Positions 44,944 through 56,847 of a DNA stretch of 64,000 nucleotides are shown here, in pieces (position 1 is the stretch's first letter; every line of letters starts with the position of its first letter). The stretch comes from Paguma larvata (lineage: Eukaryota > Chordata > Mammalia > Carnivora > Viverridae). The stretch covers positions 40,341,030 through 40,405,029 of the forward strand of contig CM057841.1 of NCBI GenBank assembly GCA_030068075.1, in the 5' to 3' direction. The notes under the pieces were generated by a model. It was not told the DNA's origin. It did no database searches and saw only the letters and a list, made by a program, of their open reading frames with translations. Made by a program: the position numbers and the translations under genes.

Positions 44944-46959
44944 CTAAAATGTGATGCTTCCTGAAAATGGAAAAAACTTCTTAAGAATTGCACCTAATTA
45001 TTAATTTGGTGTGAGATAGAAGGAATCAAGTGTGAAAGCTAAGTCTAATGGATAGTGCACAAGCAGTACCATTTCCTTCTTCTTCTCACCCAGGATCCCT
45101 CAACATATCCCAGTATTTGACACACAGTGAAACTAAGCCTATGCAGTGGGGCTTTATGCAAAGAAAGCTAAGTTCTGTAGTGTCTTCTAACTCTTCTGAC
45201 ATTTTAAATACATAAGATTTAAATCATATCAACAATAAATCCCTTTCAACCTTTGTAGCCTAAGCCTAACTAGGTCACCAGCTGACCACATCCACCATGG
45301 AGAATTACTGAGCTCCAAAAACTGCTCTTCCTAAAAATGCGATCCCTTTTAACTTGTTCTTTATATGTCAGTTTCATAAGATCAGTTCCTACTAAAGAGC
45401 TCACTTCTCTATCAAATTTGTAAAATTGACAGACCCTTTAGTGGGAAAAAATATCATGTACATTTGATCTGCTTAACAACATTATTAGAAAGTCCTTGCT
45501 TCTATTGAGATGAATTTTTGCCTCTCCCTCACCTACAATGAGTGTGACCCCTCTTGATCATGACACAAATTCAAAGAAGGCACCCCAGACTATTATATGA
45601 AGTGAGGTGGCTGGTTCTCAACTATTTATGGGAGAAGAAATTCCTGGAGGAGTGTAGGTGGGAGAAGGGGTCAGAAAACACGCTGGAGAAGAGAGTAGTA
45701 GAATAAATTTTAAAGGAAGAGAAAAAGATTACAGGGCTTTTTCAATTGTTTGGTTGGAGAGAAATAACTCAATTAGCTAATAGGATTTGTCAACCCTGGA
45801 GGGATGTTACATGGAGGTGATTTTCCTTTAGGCATATGGTAAGGAGAGAAAAGCACGTTGTTCGGGCGACCTAGAGTTGATATGGATGATGTTCCTCCAG
45901 CAGGGGCATGCACTTAAATCCCTTTCTTCCTGTGCCTTGCTGGTCTTCCACACATAAATGTTTAATTCTCCATTTTGCCATCAATCAGCTCACTGCTCTG
46001 GGACGGGTCTGTGGATAAAAGCAGTCCAGTGCGGTCTGCCTAGACCTCCACATGCACTCAAGGCACCCAGAGAGCTTCTAACGAGCTGATGTCAGGATGG
46101 GGCCCTTGATTAATGATTCCCTGGGACATTCTGACACCCTTGCATGGATGGGAGAGATAAGAGCCTGGCCAAGGCTGTCAGAAAGCCCTGCTTTAGAGGA
46201 GTGAGGCCAAGGTCAAAAACATCGGGGAAGTCCTCTGTGAAACACAAGGCTCAGAGTTTCCTCTGGGGCAGCGTGTTGGGCAGAAAAGGTCAGGAAGAGA
46301 GCAAAAGATCGTTCTGTCTACTCAAAGACAAACAAGAGACAAGACAGATGGTGTTAAAGGGGAAACCAGAGACAGGAGGAAGAATCCACAGATAATTGAG
46401 GCAGAAGGTGCCTGGGGATTTGTTCTGGAATGCATGATTTCATTTATCAGAGGAAGGACTGTTTTGTGTCACCAACTTTGGGTCTGTTTACTTCAGAGAG
46501 GGGTAATCTGCTCAATGCAGAAGGTCCTCAAATTACAGAACTTTTTTGATAAATTCCAACTTCAAGTTTTCAAGAGCTGGAAATAATCGCCTCCATGGTA
46601 TGTGTCCTCGCCAAGGAAGGCCCCTCTGGTCTCTCACTAAAGAGTACACCTCAAGCTGGGGACAGTGCTATCACTGACAAACCCAAGGCACAATCAGCTC
46701 CCCAAAGTGAAGGCACAAGAATGTCGTCCCTTGATTTCACCTCTGGAATGCCCTGCCTCCCCACCCCACATCGGAACCCCCTGGCCATGCTTCCTTAGCC
46801 TAGGGCTTTGTCACATGCAGCCTTGAGGACCACAGTGGGACTCTGGGTAGTCTCCTTGACACCAGTTCTAGTATTCTATCGCTCTAGTGAACGCTGTGAC
46901 TTAGGGTGCTTCTTATCATTATTCTTAGACATCTATGAATAGAAAGGTCCATATCATAG
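44944..46959. other. Unassigned, repeat-poor
   Basis: About 2 kb in which I recognise no transposon. Frames at 46144-46395 (83 codons, basic) and 46595-46798 have no known domain; the flanks show no gene signals. Confidence 0.45.
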
Positions 46960-46967
46960 GATTTCTT

Positions 46968-47169
46968 TTTTTTTAAAGGCATATATTTTTTATTCTCAAG
47001 TTAGATAACTATTGCTAATTCTTTTTTTTTTTTTTAACATTTTATTTTCAAATTGGTTTCCATAAAACACCCAGTGCTCATCTCAACAAGTGCCCTCCTC
47101 AGTGCCGGTCACCCACTCTCCCCCCTCCTATACCCCCCTCATCCCTCAGTTTGTTCTTAGTATTTAAGA
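46968..47169 (-). mobile_element. Short L1 3' end insertion (carnivore-type)
   Basis: Reversed L1 tail: T-rich stretches (including T15 near 47022), 'ttttcaaattggtttccata', 'acacccagtgctcatctcaa', 'caagtgccctcctcagtgcc' and 'ccctcagtttgttcttagta', a text I associate with carnivore L1. Flanked by 'gatttctt' at 46960-46967 and 47170-47177. Severely 5'-truncated. Confidence 0.85.
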
Positions 47170-47304
47170 GATTTCTTAAAGGTCCCTTCTAACTACATCT
47201 CAGACCTTTTGTCTGTTTGAGATTCTGTGTTTGTCAGAGGGAGAAAATGTTGACCTTTTCCTTTATTGTCAGAGAACTGGAACTATAAGCAATATCTCTT
47301 CATT

Positions 47305-47440
47305 TATTCATCCATTAATTCATCATTTAATAATTATTTATTTAAGATTACGTACTGTGTAAGATGTTGGAGTTACAATTATCAGCACAATTTAATGTCT
47401 GAGAGATTTGCAGTTTACTGGAAGAGACAGGCAAGTGGAT
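47305..47440 (-). repeat. L2 3' end and extension
   Basis: 'attcatccattaattcatca', 'aagattacgtactgtgtaag' and 'atgttggagttacaattatc' are the reversed L2 end; 'gcagtttactggaagagaca' follows as in other copies. Confidence 0.65.
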
Positions 47441-47504
47441 GACCAGATTTCAATACAATGGGTTAATTTTTGCAGCAGAGAGGTGTGCAAGATACTTATC
47501 CACC

Positions 47505-47556
47505 AAACAACAACAATGACAGCAACAACAAAAACACAACAAAACAAAACAAAACC
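47505..47556. repeat. CAA/AAAAC low-complexity tract
   Basis: CAA-type repeats grading into AAAAC units. Confidence 0.85.
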
Positions 47557-47621
47557 ATATTCCCTTGTATATGCCAAACGGGATCTTGGAAAGCAGAGAG
47601 TGATTTAAGAAGTGATTTTGC

Positions 47622-47775
47622 AGGGCTCCTGGTGGCTCAGTTGGTTAAGTATCCAACTTTGGCTCAGGTCATGATCTCAGGTTCAAAGTTTGAGCCCTGC
47701 ATCGGGCTCTGTCCTGACAGCTCAGAGCCTGGAGCCTGCTTCGGATTCTGTGTCTCCCTCTCTCTGCCACTCTCC

Positions 47776-47827
<52 letters not shown>

Positions 47828-47847
47828 AATAAATAAACACAGAAAAA
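47622..47847 (+). mobile_element. CAN-SINE with expanded (TC)21
   Basis: 'ggtggctcagttggttaagt', 'ggctcaggtcatgatctcag', 'agcctggagcctgcttcgga', then a pure TC array at 47783-47824 before the tail. Target-site duplication 'aagaagtgattttgc' (47607-47621) matches 47848-47862 at 14 of 15 bases. Confidence 0.98.
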
Positions 47848-48079
47848 AAGAAGTGGTTTTGCTCAAAGAAATCAGGCACTTAAAAATAAATAAATTGCAG
47901 CAGCAGCAGATAGTTTAAAGCAAACAACTAAGTGTCTCTTGATCTTGCTTTTGAATAAAGGAAGAAAGGAAGACTAATGAACTCCTGATGAGGCCCCTAA
48001 CCTGCTAAGATTTGGAGAGACAGAACAGTCAAAAGCCTGAGGGGATCAGATTCAAGGTAAGAAGAGACGGCTGCAACCG

Positions 48080-48215
48080 CAGTCAGTTTCATAATCTGTA
48101 AATGGTGACCTGTGATACACACCTCTTGCCACCAGGTGCAAAGGTGAAATGATGACATATATTAAGCCCACCATCACATAGTGCTAAAAATAGAAGTTTG
48201 ATAACTGGTAGCCAG
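48080..48215 (+). repeat. MIR
   Basis: 'cagtcagtttcataatctgt', 'aaatggtgacctgtgataca', 'ggtgaaatgatgacatatat' and 'catcacatagtgctaaaaat' follow forward MIR. Confidence 0.72.
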
Positions 48216-48269
48216 CCTTCTTTCTGTGAGGATGATGCCTTACCCTCTCTGTCTGGAATAGGCTTGATG

Positions 48270-49240
48270 ATATATTTTTAAATTGGATTGCTTACTTTTT
48301 TTGTTATTGAGTTATAGGAGTTCTTTGTATATTTTGGACATTAACTCCTTTAAAGATATATGGTGTGCCATCAAAAAAATTTCTTAATATTAATTCTTTT
48401 GTTAAGTCCTTCAAAACACTTGAATATTTTTACGACTCTTAATGTTTGTGTATAACAATTCATCAGTTGACCACAAATTCAACACACCAAATTACTCTTT
48501 TTTTCTGTGTTTTGGTCGTACAGCAGATAAAAGCATTCCATATTTGTTTATAATTCCATCTGCTTATGATTTGTTCTTCCTGTCTTGAGAGTTTGTCTTT
48601 ACTAACATATCTATTATAACTGGGATCATTTATTAAAATATATATAAATTATACGAGTATTTTAGATATCATCACTTTCACCAATGATTTTAAGCACTTT
48701 TTCTGAATCTGACTTTTTATTTTTTTGTTTTATGTTACTGAAGATAAAATTTTCATTTTATGGGACATAAAGCTGTTGGATTTTTCCTTTAAGACTTGTC
48801 ACTTCAAAATTTACAAGTATTTTCTCCTAGAAAGACCTCATAAAGTGTTGATTTTACTTTCCTTTCTATGCTTAGATTATTTTATATATAATCCTTTTAT
48901 CCATCAGGGATTTATAATCACATGTCAATGCAAAGGGTTTGTTGAAATTTACACCTACTCAAAGATTTGCTAGTTTTACAAACATCATTTATAAAATGGT
49001 CCCTTCCTTCCAATTACACAATGATAAGTTGAAGTCATATGGGTAAGTGCACATACACGTTTTCCCTTCTGTCTCATTGATCCATTTGTCTGATTCTGTA
49101 CAAGCACCATGCTGTGTTAATTTTTGCTACTGTATAATATATCTTTACATGGAAAAGAGCTAACATCTCCTAATTCTTTAAACTATTACTTGACATGTAT
49201 ATGTCCAAATATATTTTATAGTAATTTCATATTGTTGCAG
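48270..49240 (-). mobile_element. L1M-type LINE, ORF2 C-terminal part to 3' region
   Basis: Minus-strand L1: 'ttgagttataggagttcttt' and 'gtatattttggacattaact' reverse the ORF2 C-terminal text; further on 'ataatccttttatccatcag' and 'ctgtctcattgatccatttg' lie deeper in ORF2. Many stops; inactive. About 1 kb. Confidence 0.9.
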
Positions 49241-49879
49241 GCCATCTCTTTTTGAAGTTTTATTTAGGATTATAGGAAATATATGCATTAACTTGTAAAG
49301 ATATGTTAAGCAAATGGTTTCTACGCTTTATAGTGAAATTTCATAATACTTACAATGCCCCTTAGGAATCAAAGGAAAAGGTGATTACTTTGTGTCTCTA
49401 TTCAGGACTTAATTTTGATAGTGCTCCCTGAGGACTGAGATTCTTGCCTACCAGAAGTCTATATGTGTTATAAGATTTTTATTTCTACTTTCTGACTGTA
49501 ACATTGAACAAACAGAGCAATAGCAAATCAATGACTGGCAGGGACTTAGATTTCATGGGCAAACAAAACCGGCAGTGCCATGCTGAGCTTGGGTACATAA
49601 TCTTGCCTTGAGAACAGGAAAAGGGTGGGGTGATTATGCAGGCCAGTCTCACATTGGGGTGCCACCCTGTTTCTATGCTCAGTTCAAATATTACTTCTTT
49701 TAAATGTCAGCATACCACCACTCTAAGCATGGGTCCTTACTAAAACTTTTATATCCTGAGACATTTCAGGTGGACACCTTGAAGCACATCATATATTTAA
49801 AATTTTAATCACAACTCCAGGAACAGGGAAGCTTTGGTGAGATCTGGAGTGTTTCTCAGAAGAGAATTACCTTTAATTA
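49241..49879. other. Unassigned sequence
   Basis: No gene or repeat called. Confidence 0.45.
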
Positions 49880-50070
49880 AGGTACTACCATGGGCCTGAC
49901 CATGTGTTAGGCACATAGTCCACTTTTAATTCTCATGAACTCTGTGAAGGAGGGGTCTTTCTAAATCCCCATTTTATGGCTGATGATGTTAAGTTTCAGA
50001 GTTGGGGACTGAAGTGTCCATAACGAGCATCCAAGCCACAGTTCTACCCATTGTCGCTTACTGCCATATC
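49880..50070 (-). repeat. MIR
   Basis: 'tgaccatgtgttaggcacat', 'aatccccattttatggctga' and 'gatgttaagtttcagagttg' follow reversed MIR. Confidence 0.68.
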
Positions 50071-50239
50071 TTGATAACATTGCAAAGAAGTCTTTCTGAA
50101 CACACGTCTGAATACTTCTGAGGATAAGGAGCTCATGGCTCTTCCTCCAAATATGGCTCGATCCATTCTGGGTCAACTCTGATCTGACCATTTAAAAGGA
50201 AACAAACAAAATGACACTCTTTATATTAAACTAAATCCA

Positions 50240-50437
50240 GGGGTGCCTGGGTGCCTCAGTCAGTTAAGTGTCCATCTCTTGATTTTGGCTCAGGTCGTGA
50301 TCTCTGTGGTTCATGGTTCAAGCCCCACATCAGGCTCTGTGCTGACAGTGCAGAGCCTGCTTGGGATTTTCTCTCCCTTCTCTCTGTTCCTGCCCTATCT
50401 GGGCTCTCTGTCTCTCAAAATAAATAAACTTAAAAAA
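50240..50437 (+). mobile_element. CAN-SINE, variant subfamily
   Basis: 'gggtgcctgggtgcctcagt', 'ctcttgattttggctcaggt', 'gtgctgacagtgcagagcct' and a short CT region. The 'ctcttgatttt' insertion and 'acagtgcagagcctgcttgg' body differ from most other copies here, implying another subfamily. Confidence 0.95.
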
Positions 50438-53424
50438 GTAATTTCCAGATTTCTTACCATTTCTGACCTTAGGCTTTGTTTGAATATTCTGAACTCAGAG
50501 AGAACTCAGATACAACTCAAAAGGATTGGAGAGCCCACTGAGTGACAAACCTCAGCATTTCATGAGACAGTGAAACTGGTATCAGTTCTGGTGTCTGCAC
50601 AGTTAGGAAAGTTTTCAAAGGACCACATCCTTCATACTGGGAGTATCGATGAAATCAGGTTTTCCCCCAGCTGTTAGGGCTCTCACTGAAAAATCCTTGG
50701 ACCTCTTCCTGATCCCACGATAATCTGTGTCCTCAATATTCACTTCTAAGATCTCTGCATTCAGGAACATGTCATCTTTCCTTTTCCAGAAGTGGAGAGA
50801 GCCAGAATTTCAAATCTTTGTTCTTTGATTTCCTTTCCAGCCTCTCAGGTGATAGCTTTTCAATGTCTTGTTTGATCCATCTTTCAGTCCCTTGGAGAAT
50901 GGATGGGTGACTTACCCCTTAGCGAGTCTTCCTGAAATCTCATTTCTTTTGGCGCTGCTTCAGAGACGAACTATAGACCAGGCCATTCAAGGTTATGCCC
51001 TCTAATGAGGGTCTGGAGTAACAGGTTCCGGGTATGGAATTTGATGTCAAGAATGATCAGCATCCAAACCGTATGAAATTATTTTCTGACTCCAGCTGAC
51101 CATGCACTTTTCTTTGCAGCTACAACTTCATTAAGTGGGGGAGTGAGTTTCCAACAAGAAAAGGTCAACATTTCCATTCAGGCATTCAAACATCTCCAAG
51201 ATGGGTTTGAGGCTTTAGAGTTCTATTGATTCCACCATCCTCATGCTGAGCACAGAACTTTGCCCAAAATAGATGGGCTGTGTCAATCAAAGCTCACCAG
51301 TGGGGCTATTTATTTTCTTTTTGATTCACAGGGCTATCAAATATTGAAGATGAAGGGAACCAAAGTAATTCTACTTTAGTATAAATTTGCACATGTGACT
51401 TTACTTTCACAACTGATACATTACTGAAACTTAAATTCGTGAAGAACATTTTGCAATGATGAAGTTTTCTCTGGTGTGTATTTGGTTTATATTTACCAAA
51501 CACCCACAAAACATAAAAGTACTAAATTTGGGATTTCTAGAGGTGATCCAGAATTTGTCTAACAGAAATTAAGTGACTTAGAAATATAAGTCACCATTGA
51601 TCAAGGAAGAGGGGTCTTGGTTCAGAACATAACAGGTGTTTATGGCATTTGCAGGTGCAAAGATGAAGAACATGTTTCTGAAAGAAGGGATAGTCCATCT
51701 GAGAATAGCTTACTTAAATTACATTAACAATGATAGCAATTTCTCAAATTAACTGTAGTTTTGGTATGCTTATATGGCAATTAACTGCATCCTGATAATG
51801 GTTTTATTTTTAAAAATTCTTTATATATCACACATGTAAGCTTTTTTTTTTTCCTCAACAGCATAAGCTATACAATAATCATCAATTTTTTAATGAGCGC
51901 TATAGTTTTGAAGCTTTATTGTTCCTTTCTCTGAGTGAATCTCATCCACACCTCCTCCCCCATAGCTAAAAGATACACTGAAAAGCTTTTTTGACATCTT
52001 GAAAAGTCTTCATTTTACAAGTTGGCCTTTGTCTTTCCATTCCAAGATCTCTTGCTTGAATTGTAAACAGTAGTGAAGGTATCAAATCAACATTATATAA
52101 AATGGTCCAGTCACCTATCATATCACCTTGATCCAAAGGGCTTTTATGAAACTTTTAATAAAATGCCTTCACTTTATCTCCAGCACCTCCATATCTCTTG
52201 GTATTAATTAAGTTCATAGGTTTTATATTTTACTTTTTTTGTTTGTTAAAGAGAGGTCACTTGCTCCAACTGTAAGCTTTCTTGTTCTTCTTCTCTTTGA
52301 AGTTTTTGTCACAGGTGGCGAGATTCTGACTTTCCCGAACCAGAATGTAATACCTATGTATAATATTGATTATATGTAAGTCATCTCTTTATGTGAAAAA
52401 GATATGAATATCCAGTAGATATATAAGGTAATTGTGAGAAATTACTAAAACCTCCACCTGTCCTGCTGATGTAGGGGTGGAGAGGAGCCTGAACAGAGTG
52501 GCTCTTCCTGTCCCTATTGTATTGCTATGTGACATGATTTACAGTGGCCCCAGCTCCTTCCACCCTTTATGTTTGGAAACTGGTCATGCCTGTGCAATCA
52601 TGAATTATTTTTGACAGGTCCCCAAGATGGTGCTTCAGGTCTGCTCAAGAGTAGGTCCCATGGCCTCTTCTGCACCTCCTCATTTAGATGACCTCAGATC
52701 ACGCTCTGGAAGTGACCCTGACAAAGTCACCATTTTGCCTGGGCAATGCTTTGTGTTGATGGTGACTCTATGCATGTCCCCTCTTTGTACTCTTCTAGCT
52801 TCCTTTCTTGTGGTCCTGGAATAAGCGCCTTCCCTGAGATCCACACAGGGCTTCCAGACCTGGCTAGCAATGTATGTGAAGATTGCACTGAAGGTTTTAT
52901 TACAGGGAACCAAGTACAGCCTACATTTTTCCTCCTCAGGACACGGGCCACACTGATTGCCTCTACAGAAAGGAGATTTTCTCATTCTGATTCTTTCCTA
53001 CTCAGGATGGATGACTTCTTTCCAGGGCAGGTGACAACTGGAGTACCCATTCCCTTTGAGAAACACTGGTGCCCACCTCCATTCCCATCCCCACCTGCAG
53101 GAGTGTGGTCTGGCTATGACTGCCGTGAGACCTTACCATGGTACACAGACATAAGCTTATTTCCCAAGGTGTAAATTACTCCGTCTTATGTCTCTACACA
53201 TGAGATGACCTAAGCCTACACTAGTTCACTTAGTCTCTCTTCCCTAATGGCTTTAGAAAATCTTGATGCCAGAGGTCTCCTCATCATGAACAAAGAGACA
53301 GTCAACTTTGCACAATAAACTTAATCACTAACTTCATCCTGTCTCCACATACTCATTCCCGCTCATCTTTCTTCCTGCTTCCTTTCTTTTCATTGTCACA
53401 TGGGCTTTCAACATACAAATTAAA
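50438..53424. other. Unassigned, longest stretch without a call
   Basis: About 3 kb with no recognised transposon or gene. T11 near 51842. A 142-codon plus-strand frame at 52746-53174 has an overlapping minus-strand frame and no domain. Part of this could be old repeats too diverged for reading by eye. Confidence 0.4.
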
Positions 53425-53520
53425 TTCAGCAAACATTGTATGTATACCTGTGATGAGCCTGGACTTGAGTAGGTGCTGCGGGTAGAGCTAACATCAATTA
53501 GAGAGGTCAGAAAAATATTT
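53425..53520 (-). repeat. L2 3' end, diverged
   Basis: 'aattcagcaaacattgtatg', 'ggacttgagtaggtgctgcg' and 'ggtagagctaacatcaatta' resemble the reversed L2 terminus. Confidence 0.45.
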
Positions 53521-53799
53521 TGAAGGAATATCCATGAGGAAAAGAGCAACCGCTTTGACTGGAGTAATGTAAGGACGTGTCATGGAGGTGGAATCCTAGA
53601 AGTTGGCTCTTGAATAAAGGTGATTATCTGAGAACAAGCACCCTTTATTACTGAAGTGTATTCCAGGAATATTCTCTATTTGTACATCATTGATGTGATT
53701 TTATTCCTTTTCATCTCTTGGGTGATACCCAGCAGCTCATTCCATTAATTCTTACCTAGAGACTCTGGCATACTCTCTCTGTCTTAATATTTATCTTTC

Positions 53800-54425
53800 T
53801 AAGAACTCCCATACACTGCATGGAAATGTAAATTGATGCGGAAGTCTTGCAAACCAATTTGGCATTAATGGATCAAGAGTCTTAAAAATGTTCATACAGG
53901 GTTATTATGAGCCAGCAATTCCACTTCTAGAAATCCATCCAAATGAAATAACCTAAGACATAGGGGAAAATAAATATGCAGAAATGTATTTGCAGAAATA
54001 TGTTTATCATACCATAGTTTCCCATCCTGATGATACAATAATAAAAAAACTAAATAGATAATGAAATAAATTATTAAATGGTAACACATTTATATGATGG
54101 ACTGTTATGCAGCCATTAAAATGCTGCTTATGTAAAATAGGTAACATAAAAAAACACATATGATATAGTGTTAAAAGAAAGATGCAAGGTGTAGAAATGT
54201 GCACAGAATATGATCATGACCATGTAAAAGTTGCATATGAAATAGTCTAAAAGCAGTAAGAAGTAGGGTGGGGGGAAGGAAAGGGTGCAGAAATGTTGAC
54301 AGCCAGATACTGTGTGGATTGTTTTCACTCGTTTGTTTCACTTTCCTGAATATTCTAACTGCTTTGAGTAGACAAGCATTATTTATTTAATGTATAATAT
54401 TTTCAGTAAATTTGTAAAAGTACCT
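53800..54425 (+). mobile_element. L1ME-like LINE 3' end
   Basis: 'ggaaatgtaaattgatgcgg', 'gagccagcaattccacttct', 'aaattattaaatggtaacac', 'ggactgttatgcagccatta', 'aaagatgcaaggtgtagaaa' and 'aatattttcagtaaatttg' follow an old L1 3' UTR. 5'-truncated, non-coding. Confidence 0.9.
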
Positions 54426-54864
54426 TTTCGTCAAAAAGTTTATCTTGTTCTTTGTCAGGGCCATGTTTTGTGCATAGAGGTCCACAGCCCAGATGTCTCC
54501 ATTTACTTTCCTTTGTTATCAGAGCGGGTTCCCATAAATTTTACATATGCTTGAGTCTTCTCAGCCCACACACATGTGCAACATCAGACACCGAGGTTAA
54601 CGTCCTCCCTTTCTGGTCAGGGTCATTTCCATCCAGCCCACCCACAGAGCACAGAGAGTCTGGCTATTTTAAAATACAATAAACATACATATTTCTGTAA
54701 TGTGTCTGGTGATTTTGAACCTTGCATTGTACTAAATAGACAATCCCAATTTGTTCAATGCAAACTTTATTTTAATGTAGCTGTTACTCCTAATTTGCCT
54801 CTCTTTCTTGGCACACACCATGGTTTGATTTCCCACAAGTACAAATACCAGCTCCTTTTGATAG
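54426..54864. other. Unassigned sequence
   Basis: No gene or repeat recognised. A frame at 54576-55007 runs into the SINE and is not a gene. Confidence 0.45.
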
Positions 54865-54873
54865 GTCTTTGCA

Positions 54874-55093
54874 GGGATGCCTGGGTGATTCCATCAGTTA
54901 AGTGTATGACTCTTGGACTCTTGGTTTGGGTTCAGGTCATGATCTCACATGTTCCTGAGATCAAGCCCTATGTCAGGATCCATGCTGACAGTGCAAAGTC
55001 TGCCTGAGATTCTCTCTCACTCTCTCTCTGACCCTCCCCCATGCATTCTCTCTCAAAATAAATAAATAAACTCAAAAAAAAAAAAAATGAAAT
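54874..55093 (+). mobile_element. CAN-SINE, variant subfamily
   Basis: 'gggatgcctgggtgattcca', 'ttcaggtcatgatctcacat', 'gctgacagtgcaaagtctgc', CT-rich stretch and A-rich tail. Like the 50240 copy it has the 'gacagtgcaaag' body. Flanked by 'gtctttgca' at 54865-54873 and 55094-55102. Confidence 0.96.
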
Positions 55094-55102
55094 GTCTTTG
55101 CA

Positions 55103-55439
55103 CCTTATACTGCAAGCATTTCTGCTACCCCAGAAAGTTTTGCAGCAAGATTTCCATAAACACCTACAATCTGTGTTTAGCAATCTCAGTGCATTCTTCC
55201 CAAATAATATGACTATATACTTATTATTGTCCCAAGTATTCCACTGCCTCCACCTGTCATGTAACTCTGATCATCCAGCATGGAATTTAGTCCAGGTAAC
55301 TAAAGCCATAGCCGCCTCCACAGTTGGATCTTCTGCTAAAACATACATCATATCATGCTGGTACCTTTCTTGCCACTTCCTCTCTTTCTTCTCCCTCTCT
55401 GGAAGAACTCCAGCATGGACACCTTCACTTTGTATAATT
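55103..55439. other. Unassigned sequence
   Basis: No feature recognised; a 118-codon frame (55092-55448) begins at the SINE tail and lacks motifs. Confidence 0.45.
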
Positions 55440-55570
55440 CATCAATAGACAGACATGTATCGAGTACCTGCCACTTGAAAAGTATAGTGTCACGCCCACG
55501 GGAAATCCAGAGAAAGAAAAATGGGTGCCCTTAGCCTCAGAGATCAAATAGTCTAGCAATAGAGATAAGA
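55440..55570 (-). repeat. L2 3' end
   Basis: 'catgtatcgagtacctgcca', 'cacgggaaatccagagaaag' and 'atgggtgcccttagcctcag' follow the reversed L2 terminus. A GGAA-rich patch (55622-55655) lies beyond it. Confidence 0.6.
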
Positions 55571-55713
55571 TGAGTTTGGCTAGCACTTAAATCTAAAGTA
55601 CAGAAGATAAGAGATGCAGAAGGAGAGAAGAAAGGAAGGAGGGAGGAAGGAAGGAAACTAACATTTATCAAACTCCTTACATATGCTAAGCACATAAAAA
55701 TCTGCTTCAGAGA

Positions 55714-55836
55714 GGGGCACCTGGGTAGCTCAGTTGGTTGAGCATTCCACTCTTGATCTCAGCTCAAGCCTTGATATCAGGGTCATGAGTTCAAGCCCTA
55801 CATTGGGCTCTGTGCTGGGCATGAAGTCTACTATAA
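55714..55836 (+). mobile_element. Short CAN-SINE without the CT-rich body
   Basis: Head 'ggggcacctgggtagctcag' and B-box-like 'gagttcaagccctac', then directly 'tgggctctgtgctgggcatg' and a poly-A tail. It lacks the CT region of the other copies, which fits a different carnivore SINE subfamily. An 18-base duplication with one mismatch, 'aaaaatctgct[t/a]cagaga', lies at 55696-55713 and 55837-55854. Confidence 0.93.
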
Positions 55837-55854
55837 AAAAAATCTGCTACAGAG

Positions 55855-56847
55855 AAATAAAGCCAAAGATTTGAAAGAACTCAATAAATACTCTCAACTT
55901 TATTTTCATGGAAAGAACAAATGTAAATGGAAACTGAGTGTGTTGGGAGACAATTGAATTTGGAATCCAAGCTTAAGACATAGAAGTTTATATAGATAAA
56001 ATCAAAGTGATAAGATAAGCAAATGGAGATCATGTATGGACAAAATGGATGAAACATTTACTCCTTCCCCCATTAGGTATCTTATGCACTTGCTATGGGA
56101 AGAATCTAATTCCAGGACTTCTAAAATTGTGGAGTAAGTAGTTCAGTGGACTAATTCCCTAGCAAAAGAACAATTTAATTGGTCGAAATTATTTAAAAAA
56201 AAAGAAAAAGAAAAACAATTATTTAAAGTGTCTAAAAGGACATACTCAAATAAAGAAATGTGTTTTCAAGAAAATTTACTAAATTTCAACACAAAAAACA
56301 AGAGTCTATGGTACTTGAGCCAGGACCTGCTTCCTTTCCTCCCAGCCCCATTTTACAGAAACTGGGCACTCTACCCTGGACAGGTGCCCCCAGGATGATA
56401 GTCTTTCTCTTCCTCAGCTCATAGTGTGGGCTTACCAGCCCACCTAGAAGGGGTAGACTACTTGTGATTTTTATCCCCAGCCCTATGTCACAAAGGCTCT
56501 ATGCTTTCCAGTCAATAGTGACTGAGAGGCAAAAAGCCCTTTCTTCTACCTATCCCTTACTCCTTGGGGGAAGCTTTATTTCAAGTAGGATGGGTCAAGA
56601 ATGCTTCCTGTCCACTCCACCCTCCATCAACTACTCTCCATCACCTCCACCCCAGAACAGTCCTAGAGAGGGAGTTGCATGATGGGAGAGGCAAGTTAAG
56701 AAGACCATGGGTTTCCATTTCTCCACATTGCTCACTAATGGAGCATTGGTATCACTCTGGGAAAAGTGGGTCCATCTCCACTTCCTGTACAATGCCAAAA
56801 GGAAAGGCAGACAATAAGGACATTATGCTTCCTTGCCTATGGGTTCT
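55855..56847. other. Unassigned, perhaps an old L1 5' part
   Basis: 'aattgtggagtaagtagttc' near 56130 and the A-rich stretch after it recall an old L1 5' region, in line with the L1 pieces at 57209-58405. Too diverged to be sure. No gene recognised. Confidence 0.3.

Noticed and set aside
45890..45915. CTCF-like 'ccagcaggggcatg'
   Set aside because: It departs from the core motif at conserved positions and stands alone; a matrix score would be needed.
52746..53174. 142-codon plus-strand frame
   Set aside because: An overlapping minus-strand frame is equally open, there is no recognised domain, and no splice or promoter context was seen.
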